NCBI RefSeq assembly: GCF_001411555.2
Contig: NC_049907.1
Span: forward strand, 6,766,243-6,830,242
DNA length: 64,000 nucleotides
Reading direction: 5' to 3'
DNA from: Juglans regia
Lineage: Eukaryota; Streptophyta; Magnoliopsida; Fagales; Juglandaceae
This document shows, one piece after another, positions 35,313 through 45,804 of the stretch (positions are counted from its first letter, which is position 1; each line of letters starts with the position of its first letter). The translations under genes and the position numbers were made by a program. The notes under the pieces were generated by a model. The model was not told the origin of the DNA. It was given only the letters and a program-made list of their open reading frames with translations, and did not search any database.

Positions 35313-36284
35313 TCATTGCCAATGCTTTAAGAGATATGTGTGTATTTGTTTGTTGTTGTTATTATTCTTGGTTTAATAACAAGGCCATAAAATGAGTCAA
35401 ATGGGCTAATGATGTAATAAGGGCTGGCCTAAAGTCTCTTGGACTGGACTTGCAGCAAGTAGCAAGTTAGTTACAGTTTGTTATAGTATCTTTTACTATC
35501 TTTTTATTATATTTTTTATATTTATTTTTTTTTTAATTTTTAATTTTATTTAATGATTAAAAAAGTGACTAGTAATAAAATTATTTATTTTTTAATTTTT
35601 CTTAATGATTAAAGATATTAAAAAATACTTTAAAAAATAATAAGAAAACTTTAAATATATTATAAATAATAAATATGGTAGTGATAGATACTAACCCTGT
35701 CACTACCCAATAAAAAAATATGAGAGTTTGGTCAATTTGGTGCATTTGCATTTGGAAGTGATTCTCTCAAATTCTCCATTCAAAATTTGCTCTTTATTCT
35801 TGGCTCATTACACACACAAATCAAAGTGAAAGCGAAAGTGTAAGTGACAAATTATGTAAGAATTTAGAGTAATGTTATATATACTTACAATTTGATTTAC
35901 AGTTTTATATATAAGATTTATTTTGTCAATTTTTTTAAAATTTAAAGTTTTATAATTTTTAACATAATTAATAACTAATACATGAAGAAATAAGTTAATT
36001 TTTTTAATTTTTTTTTTTCAAAAACAGTTAACATATTTTTCAAGAATTTATAATTGGATAAAAAGACGAGAATTTAGTGGACGTGAGAATGAAAGAACAG
36101 ACAAAAGGTTGTAAGTAGTCGGTTCATGTGAGAGGATATATCTACCGTAGAAAGGTCTCAAGGCCGCGTTACATTTTAATTATTCTTAAGCCAATTACGT
36201 ACAATATATCAGAAAATTAAATAGTGATATTTTAAGATTCGAATATCCTATAGTTATCATTATATGAATACAAATTAACGTCTC

Positions 36285-36770
36285 CTATAGTTATAAAAAC
36301 CTGACGTGACGAATCTTTTTGGTGTCGGTGATACTGAAAACCGTGGAGTCAGTGGACGGCGTATTGACTATTGAATGTGTTTCTGAAAGGTTCTAGAGAA
36401 AGTTTCGGAAAAGAAAATGATTTACACGTAATATTTTTTATAATATTTTATATAATTATATTTTAAATGAAAAATATTTTTATAAAATATCTTATAATTA
36501 TAATTTTGTTATACAATATGTTGTATATTTTATGTGTGTATTTTATAACTTTTCTAAAAATTGATTAGTGGTAGCGGCCTCCAGTATTGACGATGGGCGT
36601 GATGTATATTATAAATTTATTTATTTATTTTTTATTATTATAAAAAAATAACTTATTATTTTTAAATATTTTTAAAAAATAACAATACTTTCTTAATTAT
36701 TAAATAAAAAAATTAAAATATTAAAAATATAAGTATCAAGTAAACATTTTTCTTAAAAATTTACGTAGAT
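36285..36770. other. Promoter-distal DNA specific to copy B
   Basis: Contains GACGTGACGAATCTTTTTGGTGTCGGTG and AT-rich DNA not found upstream of SDR copy A. No gene is seen. Conserved sequence resumes by about 36780-36830. Confidence 0.4.
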
Positions 36771-37148
36771 GCACACCAGAATAGTTAAAAGCTACTTTGT
36801 GCCCAGATGCTCCCAATTTGCTTGCTTGTCAATGGTCAAGGCAGATATAAACCACAACATTGACTTATTGATTATCAGGCCAGAAAGGAATAGGTTGCAG
36901 AATTCTCTTTCTTCTCAGAAACTCTGCAGTTCATCTTCAATGGCAGAAGCAACACAGAGGCACTTTGTTTTTGCTATGTCTTTTCCCAACCTTTTTTGTT
37001 TTTTTTTGGCCAAGAACAAAGAGACACTTTGCTGCTTCTTAATCGTGTTTTTTAACACTGAACAAATGACAATAATACATACATATATATATAGATGTTT
37101 TCTTGACTCTAGATTTTCTTGACAGGATTGCGGTAGTTACAGGCAGGC

Positions 37149-37745
37149 ACTTGACCTCGGCCTCGGGTCGAGAAGTCTCCAATGCCAAAGTCAATAAATA
37201 TTTTTAGAAGTTTGTAAATAAATAAAAAAGTCTAAGGATCAGAGATATATTCTTGTACCTTGAACTTGCTATTTATACTATAAACCTAGGAGGATAGATC
37301 GTGTCTCTCCCATAGAATCCGCGTCCGTTGTATTGTTCCCTTTGTCCAAATCCTTTAATGCAGTGTGGCTCTGCGACGGCATCATTAATGTAGCTTATAG
37401 CCCAGATAATGGTGCCATCAATGCTGCATGGTTATCCGATTTCCTTTTCCCAGAGAATATCCTTGGCGGTCCGTTGATGTCTTTTATGTTAGAAGATCAA
37501 AGGTTCCCCATATATTGCACCTACTATGCGGGCAGGCACTTGACAGTTGGACACTACTTGAGGGGCCTTCAAATCAATGAGTCTCATCCCCTGCAGCACC
37601 ATCCCTTCTGCAGGTTGCGTCCAGAGGACCCTACCAATAGGCTGGATCAGAGATTGTTTGTTCTGGGTTGGGCTTTTGGTCTTACTTCCCTTAGCTTTTG
37701 TCCGCAGGCCTACTGGACTTAGAATGGGGAGAAAATTTCCTTACA
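37149..37745 (-). repeat. gypsy-type 3' LTR (left)
   Basis: Starts TGACCTCGGCCTCGGG and ends CCTTACA. It shares with the right LTR ATTTATACTATAAAC, CATCATTAATGT, GTCTCATCCCCTGCAGCACC and CTTACTTCCCTTAGCTTTTG. The outer edge is uncertain by a few bases because GGCAGGCACTTGAC also occurs inside the LTR. Confidence 0.75.
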
Positions 37746-38187
37746 TTTACCCCACTAATTCTCACCAAATGAGTACAATGGGAATTTATCACCACTTGAA
37801 CTTGTCTTGCTGCTAAAGCCAGGATCCCTTTGATGTATGCACGGCCCCGAAGTTCAGGGAGACTTCCGTTGTTTGGTTATCCTAGCAAAACTTCCCCACC
37901 ACTCTTGATTGATTCACCTTTTGATGATTCTTATGATGTCTTTTCAAGCTCATTAATGTTCAGGGTGTCAAGCGGCTCTTCGTGTACACGTCACTTCATG
38001 GTTTACACTTCCAGAATTTGAAGCGACTCACACCCTTTTCCCAACCGTCTCCTTTCCTCTATATAAAGTTAGAGTTGGGGTTACACATTTTTTTATTATG
38101 CTGCAGTTTACTTGCCATTCTTGTTTCTCCAATTTTTCTTTCCTCTGCCCAATCTTCTTTCCCTCCCTTACTATCCCATACGCTCGC

Positions 38188-40495
38188 GATGATGGCCTCT
38201 GAAAAATCTGCTTAACCTGGTGCTTCCGGTGGAGGTGACACCGATGTTGGGCCTTTGTTCGGGGGCATTCCTTAGCGCTCAAATATTTAAGCGTCGATGT
38301 TGGCTTCCCTGTCACTTACCAAGTACTGGACTCAGTGAAGTTTGAGGTTCATGGCCATGATGAGGATGTTGTTCATGCAGAGGGCCATTCCACACGAGTG
38401 GCCTTATTCTCTTCTATATTTTCGTGCGACCTGAGGCTGCCCTTCCCCCACCCTGTTCGTGACCTTCTTGACTGCTTAGGTTTGGCCCCTTACCAACTAC
38501 ACCTGAATGCCTGGAGACTCTTGATATGTTGGAACATTATTTGGCGGCGTGCTTTGTTGAAATCGTACCCAGATGATGCGGACCTTACCGGTCTTCCTCC
38601 TTGCCCATAAGGTGCAACGGCAAAAAAGGAACATTCACAATTTTAGGGCGATTCACCCCCTAGTCAACCTGGATTCAAGATATCACAAGGTAAATGATTG
38701 GTCTCCAAAGTTCTTCTTTGTGTCTGGCCGGGGTTGAGAGTACCCTGTAGGCCAAGTGAGTAGCCACGAGTTTTCGATCAAGACGAACTGGGGAAGGGTC
38801 CCGAAGGACAAGGCTGTGTGTCCGTCTGCTACTCCCAACGAGGCACGACGCATTTCAGTTGTTCGAGAATGTGTGCAGAAGAATCCTGATGTAGTCTTCT
38901 CTGAAGTCCTTCTTTCCGAGGAGAGTTTAAGAGGCTCCCTGCCTCCCCTTGGCCACCTTCCTTCTAATGATAGGGTGATCGCGGCTCGACCTCGGGTAGT
39001 TCCTGCTCAGAAGTGTTCCTTAGACCCTTCTCCACCGAATAGGGGGAAGAAACCTCGACTGAAAGGCGCCCAGGTTGACAGCATGCCCTCTCCTGGAGCT
39101 TTGAATCCACGAGAGTTAGCTACCCTAGAATTTAGCCGCCCTGCTGTCTTAGCAACTCGGACGAAGGTGTTGGCAAGGGAACCGACCGACGATCCCCCAT
39201 GAAGGCCTTGATCCAAAACCTCTTTGCGGCCATGATTCCTGAGCGAGCCAACGAGGAGCAACACTCTTCTTCATGGATCTCCCCACCTTCTTCGTCTCAC
39301 TCTGTCGTAGATAGCCACTCCTTCGAGGACGAGGTAGCTAACAAGGGTGCAGCGACTGCTACTTCTAGTAATCATGCCGAGGTGGAGGGCCGCGCAGGAG
39401 GCCAATCCCTTATGGATATTGCAATCCGTGCAGGTTCGAGGAGTCTGGTTTCTGACCAGCCCATCCAGGCAAAGCACCTAGAGGGCGGTGATTCCCTTAT
39501 GGATGTTATAATCAGGGAGGGTTTAGGGGGTCTGCACGATGAGCCGCCCTTCCAGGCGGAGCGCTCAACGGGGGGTATCCCCTTTGAATGTTGTAATCGG
39601 CTCCGGTCCGGAATGTTCGTGTGAAGGTCAGACTGTTCTTCCTGAAGTGGTCGCGCACTCATTTGAGGTCGAGGGCTCAGTAGAAGTCATTCCTCCTTTG
39701 TCTCGGCTGGAAACGAGAGGGAGCAGTGCGGAGGCCATCAGTCAAGTCGTCAAGTGTTTTTCCGGCCTTTTTCACGATGTTTAGCTCTTCCTTCCTATCT
39801 TTTTCCTTATTTTTGATTTTAGTCTCCCCTGTTGATTGTTGAATGTCGATCATTCTTATCGCCAAGGTACTTCTCAGCTAGTGGCCTTTATTATGGATGG
39901 CCAAGAGGCAGTTGTGCAAGAGAACCTGGGCCTTCATTTGATGACTAATACCTCTCTTCGGTGTGCTCGCGGCAAAAGGGAAGAGATGGAGCTGGTGGAG
40001 CACAAGCTGGAGAGGATGCGACTTGACCTGGAGATTAGAGCAGGAAGGTCGAGAGGCTGGAGCGCCACTGGAAGAAGCTCAAGAAGAAGGCAAGGGAGGA
40101 GAAAGTGCAATTGGAGGAGCTTAACCAGTCTTCAGAACGACTTATCCCAAGCGGAGGATGTTGCCCTTCTCCTCGATAGCCTGCTGAAGTCGTTCCCGGG
40201 AGTTCATGATGAAGCATGGGTGCATAGCCTTGTCGAGGGCCGTAGGTCGATGCGGGACTACCTCCTAGGGAGTCCGAAGCTCTATTCGAGGTCTTTCACT
40301 AAATATCAGTGCCTCAAACTTGCCAACATTCCTACTGACACGACAGCCTTAAGATCTAGGCGCAACCTAGGGAGGAAAGAGATGCCCAACGCTTTCCCGA
40401 GTCCGGTTGTTCTTGCCCCAGCCATTGCAGGGTCGGGTGATCCTACTCCTGACACTCCCTATACTAGTGCCCCCAGCACTGATTCCATGCCTTAG
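38188..40495 (+). pseudogene. Antisense ORF region of the gypsy element (putative 'gypsy type transposon' domain, PF04195-like)
   Basis: Opposite to the element's own direction, the segment 38335-38610 encodes the pattern RLPFPHPVRDLLDCLGLAP followed by QLHLNAWRLLICWNIIW. This is characteristic of the plant domain annotated as putative gypsy-type transposon. Further open stretches (38756-39202, 39199-39624, 39836-40495) include repeated SLMD(I/V)-centred modules (39380-39560) and a basic/helical C-terminal part. Stops and frame shifts separate them, and the start region (ATG 38188) is broken by several stops. Function is unknown even in intact relatives. Confidence 0.6.
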
Positions 40496-41399
40496 TTTCC
40501 TAGAGTGATGCGGCTCCGTTGTTTTGTTCTTTTATTTTTTCTTTTGGCCGAATGTATCTACCTGCATTTTGTTGCCTAGCAACTTGTATATAAAATTAAG
40601 TAATGAAAATACTTGTTCTTTCATCGTATCAATTTATACATTACGCCTTCTTTTCGAGCTTTCTCCTTTCTTTATTTTGGTGACCGGCCTGGGGGGAATT
40701 TTAGCATAGAAGCCCGTAGGATTCCTGTCCACCCCGCTAGTTGGTCATTCATCCGTCTGTGCTGTTCTTGTTTGTTTGTATCGGATAGCCTTCCCAATTA
40801 TGTCGTACGCGCTGGCTTTGTTTTTGGCACCTTTTCTACCCTTTTATTCTTTTTTATTGTGTGGCTGGCTTGGGGGCTTGGCCGCAAGGATCCACCCCGC
40901 CAGTACCCGGCCTATTTCTGATAACCCCGCTAGTCAGCAGCTTTCAGTTTGAACCGATTTCGTCGGCCCTGGTCATGTAGTCGTTCTCCTGGGGCCTTAG
41001 TGACTTTGCCTTACGAAGCTGGCATTCTCTACATTCTCCTTGTGGTTTTTTTTTCTGCTCGTCTTCCGGTCGCGTTTTACCCTCCCTGGTTATTTTATTT
41101 GTCCCCTTCATCCCTCATTTATCGTGTAGTCTTCTGGCGAGACTGATCCCCTGATCCACCACAGGGAGTCAAGTCGGCAATATAAGTTGTTTGGGTAGTT
41201 TGGAGCCATACCAGCTTTCTCCCATTAGCCTTTTGTATCTATCCTGCTCGCGAAATATAGATGTTATCATTATTCTTCTAAGGACATGAGTTAATGTATC
41301 AAACCTGGGTTTTTCAGCTTCTATTGCGCCGTGTTGGTTGCTTTATGCCATGTTGTTGCTGTCTATATTGTTGATGTTCATGCCTTTTGCTTCAGTATT

Positions 41400-42790
41400 T
41401 GGGCGGTCTATAAACTAGGCCTACTCTCTACCGAGGAGAGATCAGGACGTCTCAGGCCAACCTGCCTCATTTAACCCCCATGGAGGTAATTTCTTTTGGT
41501 GGTCGTTGGCCGCTTTGTCCTTGAGTTGTGGTGAGTATTGCATATTTTGTGACTAAGCCCACTTCCACTTGTTGACACTGTGTAGCTTCATGTATGATGT
41601 CTTTTCCTTTTTGGAGATTCTGTTTATGTTGAGTAGCTGAAAGACTAAGCCTGCACTCCATTGGAGAGAGGTCGGGATGCCTCAAGTCAAGCCGCCCCTT
41701 TTGGTTCCCCAATGAGGTAACTTCTTCGGACGGTCATGAGGCCAGTCTGCTCTTTCACCGTGATTGAAATCGGGGCAAGTATTCGAGTAGCTGTAAAGCT
41801 GATCCTGCTCTCCACCACGGGAGGAAAAAAGCAACCTTTAGGCCTACATTTCCCTATAGTATCTCATTGGGAGGTATGTCATTCGGGTAGTCTGTTACTA
41901 AACCCGCTCCCTCTCGTTGACATCACGGGGAAAGGTAACATTTTGAGTCAGGTTGGCGCTGAACCCACTCTTTGTTCTCAACGGAGGTCAGGATAAGTGT
42001 TCGGGCTGCCCAAAGTCTGATCCTGCTCTCCACTGCAAGAAGGATAAGGCAACATTTAGGCCTACCTTTCCCAATAGTATCCCACAGGGAGGTAATTTTT
42101 TGGGCAGTCTGTAACTAAACCCGCTCTCACCTATTGACACTTACGAGAAAGGTAAAGTTTTTTTTATTTTGGGTAGCTGAAGACTAACCCAGTTTCCATC
42201 ACAAGAGAGACAATGCAACCTTTAAGCCTACATTTCCTTGTGGTATCTTGCCGAGAGGTAAGTTCAAACAGTGATATAACTAGTCTGTTCTTCACCGCAA
42301 TAGGAGTCAGGGTAAGCTGTTCAGGCTACTGGGGGGCATTACCCGCTCTTCATCACAGGAGGGGTAGAACAGCCTTCGGCCTGGTTCTCCCCTTCGGTCT
42401 CGTAGGAGGTACATTATTCGGGCAGTTTTAGACTAGACCCGCATTCGCTCGTTGATATCGCAGGGAAGGTAAGTGTTGGGTCAGGCTGGCACTGATCTCA
42501 CTCTTCGTTGCGATGGAAGACGGGGTAATTCATTCAGGGAGCCGTGAGGCTGATTTTGCGCTCCAATGTAGGAGAGATAAGGTAACCTTTAGGCTTACAT
42601 TTCCCTATGGTATCCCCCAAGGAAGTATGTTGTTTTCGGGCAGATTGCGACTGGATCCGCACCCTTCTGTTGACACTCGCAAGGAAGGTAACCCTTAGTT
42701 TTTGGGCCACCCGAAGGTTGACCCGCACTCCACCGCGGGAGAGATAAGGCAACCTTTAGGCCTACCTTATCCCGCAGGGAGGTAAACATT
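41400..42790. repeat. Degenerate tandem-repeat tract inside the gypsy element
   Basis: The phrase (G)CAACCTTTAGGCCTAC(A/C)TTTCCC recurs at about 41831, 42049, 42215, 42581 and 42749, with spacings of 218, 166, 366 and 168 bases. Between the copies are shorter repeats of the type GGGAGGTAA, ACCCGCTC and TTGACA(C/T)CACGGG. The units are diverged and nested (sub-unit about 50-80 bp). Confidence 0.75.
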
Positions 42791-43080
42791 AATCCGTCGA
42801 TGATTTTGCCATTGTAGATTTTGCTAGTCACAAGTTGTTGTGCTTTGCTGACAATATGAAAGTTCGAAGTAAGCATTTTGCATTATCATGAAAAAATCAC
42901 ATTTTTCATTAAATATCAAAAAATTACATGCTGGAGAAGAAGACATTACAAAACAATGGGAAACAGATTTTTCAGTCGAGGAGGTTGTCGTTTATTCTTC
43001 CTTCTAGGGTTGTGCACCCCTTTACTCCCCCTCGAGCCTGGCAGGGCGAGTAGTAGACAAAGGCCTGCCCGAGCTCTTTA

Positions 43081-44772
43081 AGTGGTGCTTGGCCTATTCT
43101 TTTCCAGTAGTGTCTTCTAAGGTAAGACCACTATCCCTCTGCTTTAACTCTTGGACATAGCATTCTCTTGCTAACACTTGTTCGCCTCAAACTTCTCCCA
43201 CTCCTTGGATTTTGAGATGGTAGGTTGATATGATGGCCCACAAGCAGTTGAGGGTGGGCCTTCCAATGATGGCGTTGTAGGACGATGGGGTCCTTACTAC
43301 CAGGAAGTCGACCATGACAGAGGCCGTGCAAGGGTTGCTGTCGACGAGGATCGACAACATGATGGTTCCCACAGACTGAACCATACTTCTGGAGAATCCT
43401 TTCAAGGGCATGTGGGCCGGTTGTAGCCGAGCAGCATCTATTCTCATTCTAGTGAAAGCCCCCCAGAACGGGATGTCCGTAAAACTCCCGTTGTCAATGA
43501 GGATTATGTGGGTGGTGAAGTTGGCGACGAGCATAGTGACCACCAATGCGTCGTCATGGTGGTATAGGACCCCTCAATAGATGAAAGGGGGTCACCCCTT
43601 CGTTGCTTGGCAGGATGGTACTCAGTTGAGTACACCTTATGGTACTGGGCCCGCCTAGCATGTGCTTTTCTGCTCAAGGATGAAATACCCCTCTGCAAAT
43701 CCCCCTGCTATGGTTTAGGTTTCTTCAAGTGAAGGTTCCCCCCATGGTGGAAAATGAGGACGGACTTGTTGTGGTTCCTGAGCAGATAGTCACCATCAGG
43801 GGTTGTCTTCCCTCCTATGCCGGTTGCCTCGATCGCTGCTCCTTTCTCTCGACCTTTCCCTTCTTTCTTACTCTAGTCTCCAGGCCCGGGGGTGGCGTTG
43901 TCTTTCATGCTTTGCATATTCCCTTCTCCCTTACTGAGAGAAGCAATCATCAGTATTATGTGAGGTGAACCTGTGGTATGTGCAGTAACGCACTATATCC
44001 CGATCATCCTCAGCCTCATGGATAGTGAATGTGGACTGGTCGAACCGAGGTCTTGGTCCCTTTGTCGAGACTTTATCCTGCCTTTTATCTTGGGAGCTCT
44101 TCTTCGACTTCTCGTGGGCCTTAGCTTTAGTCGAGGCCTTCGCCTTCCTATCTGCTCACTCCAGCTCTTTTCGTCTTGGTTTCGTCAAGGCCCGCAGTGT
44201 GTCCTCCATGTTGATGAAGTTGTCGGCTTGGTCCATGAATTCTCGCAACGTCACAGGGGTACTCCTAGCTAGTTCGGCCATGAACTAGGACCTCAGCCAA
44301 ACCCCTCCTAATAATGCTACCAAGATTATCTTCTCGTCTTGGTCGTCAACCCTCATATGCTCCTTGTTGAACCGGGCTAGACAGTTTCAGGCTTTCATCC
44401 TCTGCTTGTTTGATGGTGAAGAGGTACGCTGCCAGACGCTGCCTCCTTCAACTCGATACGAACAGAGTCAGAAACAATCTGGCTAGCTTGTCAAAACTGT
44501 CCACCGATCTGAGTGCCAGAGATCCGAACCATACACCCGCCAGCCCCTTCAGGGTTAAGTGGAAATGCTCTGCACTCTACTTCATCTGGGAAGCCATGCA
44601 GTGTCATGTGAGCCCTGAATATTTCCAAGTGCTCAATAGGGCCTCTTGCTCCGTCGTATACTTCAATAGGTGGAACCCGAAACTTTGGTGGTAAGGGCAC
44701 CGCCATCACCTCCTCCGTGTAAGGTAGACCATTGCTTGTGAACAACTGGTCCACAGTGGACGACGTACCCAC
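43081..44772 (-). pseudogene. gypsy gag and protease, broken
   Basis: On the minus strand gag begins near 44772. The Retrotrans_gag-type signature includes PLPPKFRVPPIEVYDG, then HLEIFRAHMTLHGFPDEV and CRAFPLNP. Frames shift through 44400-43700. The protease lies at 43546-43100, with LIDNGSFTDI at the active site (DNG in place of the usual D[ST]G, as is common in the Tat branch) and SSYNAIIGRPTLN and a CYVQELK tail beyond it. Coding stops at about 43081, and the sequence then becomes AT-rich with no polymerase. Confidence 0.75.
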
Positions 44773-45212
44773 CTTTCAAGCTATCTCCTCACACTTCCAC
44801 TTTAGATTATGGAGCTCATCCTGCATGTTCTTCAGCTACTCTTTATTTGGTCTAGCTTGTGTGTTCTGGGACCCAACATGCTCACTATCGCTGGACTCTG
44901 CTTCCCCCTATGGCACCTGTTGTGGTTGCCTAAGGTCTTTGTTTTCTTTACGAAGTGCTTGCACTTCACCGGTCAGCTTTGTCACTCACTCCTCCATGGT
45001 TTTCAATCTTGCCTCCATGGCTTCTCCCACATCTCTTCTGAGTTGTTCGAAACGGGTTGTTACATGCATGAGAAAGACACGTAAGATTTATATCGATCTC
45101 ATAGACAACACCACTATTAACATCATGTTTCACACACATTTGGGCCAGCTTCCGGCAACTCAAGTCTTCAAAAAGGTGGCCTGCATAGACAATGGAGAAG
45201 GCAACTAGAGAA

Positions 45213-45804
45213 TGGGCAGCCTCGGGGTCGTGGAGTCTTTGATACCAAAGTCAGTAAATATTCTTGGAAGTTTGTAAATAAGTAAAGAAGTGTAGGGATC
45301 AGAGATCTATTCTCATACCTGGGACCGACTATTTATACTATAAACTTGGGGGACAAATCGTGTATGCCTCATGGAGTCTGAGTCGGTCGTACTATTCCCT
45401 ATGTCGAAATCCTTTAATGCGACATAGTTTTGCGACAGCATCATTAATGTGGCGTGTAACCCGGATAATGGTGTCATTAATGCGGCGTGGTTATCTGATC
45501 TCCTTCTCCCAGATAAAATCCTTGACGGTCTATTGATGTCTTTCCTGTCAGAAAATTAAAGGTTCCTCACATATTACGCCTACTATGTGGACGGGCACTT
45601 GAGAGCTGGACACTACTCGAGGGACCTTCAGATCGACGAGTCTCATCCCCTGCAGCACCATCTCTCCTGCATGTTGCGTCTAGAGGACCCTACCTATGGG
45701 CCTGGTTGGAGACTGTTTGTTCTGGGTTTGGTTTTTGGTCTTACTTCCCTTAGCTTTTGTCCACAAGCCTGCTAGGCTTAGAATGGGATGAAAATCCCCT
45801 TACA
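45213..45804 (-). repeat. gypsy-type 5' LTR (right)
   Basis: Runs TGGGCAGCCTCGGGG to CCCCTTACA, about 592 bp, in direct orientation with 37149-37745. Copy A-like SDR intron 2 sequence resumes just after it (GCAATATACTCAC, then GTGTTACGCCATAT). Confidence 0.78.

Larger units (their letters stand above)
37149..45804 (-). mobile_element. Tat/Retand-like gypsy derivative without a polymerase region
   Basis: LTRs of about 595 bp (37149-37745, 45213-45804) in direct orientation, ends TG...CA, with the polypurine tract GTGGGGTAAA (minus strand) beside the left LTR, so the element reads on the minus strand. It carries gag and protease near its 5' (right) end, a tandem-repeat tract in the middle and an antisense (plus-strand) ORF region near its 3' (left) end. 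No reverse transcriptase, RNase H or integrase motif was found in the 7.4-kb interior. The flanks TATGC (right) and GCACT (left) do not match, as expected if flanking host DNA was deleted. The LTRs are clearly more diverged than those of copia-1. Confidence 0.82.

Noticed and set aside
43729..45208. Long plus-strand reading frames over the right part of the gypsy element
   Set aside because: They are the complement of the minus-strand gag and protease, which carry clear motifs; no independent signal on the plus strand.
45213..45804. Right gypsy LTR acting as a new promoter for SDR exons 3-5
   Set aside because: The element reads on the minus strand, away from those exons. An antisense or bidirectional LTR promoter would be needed, and there is no evidence for one.
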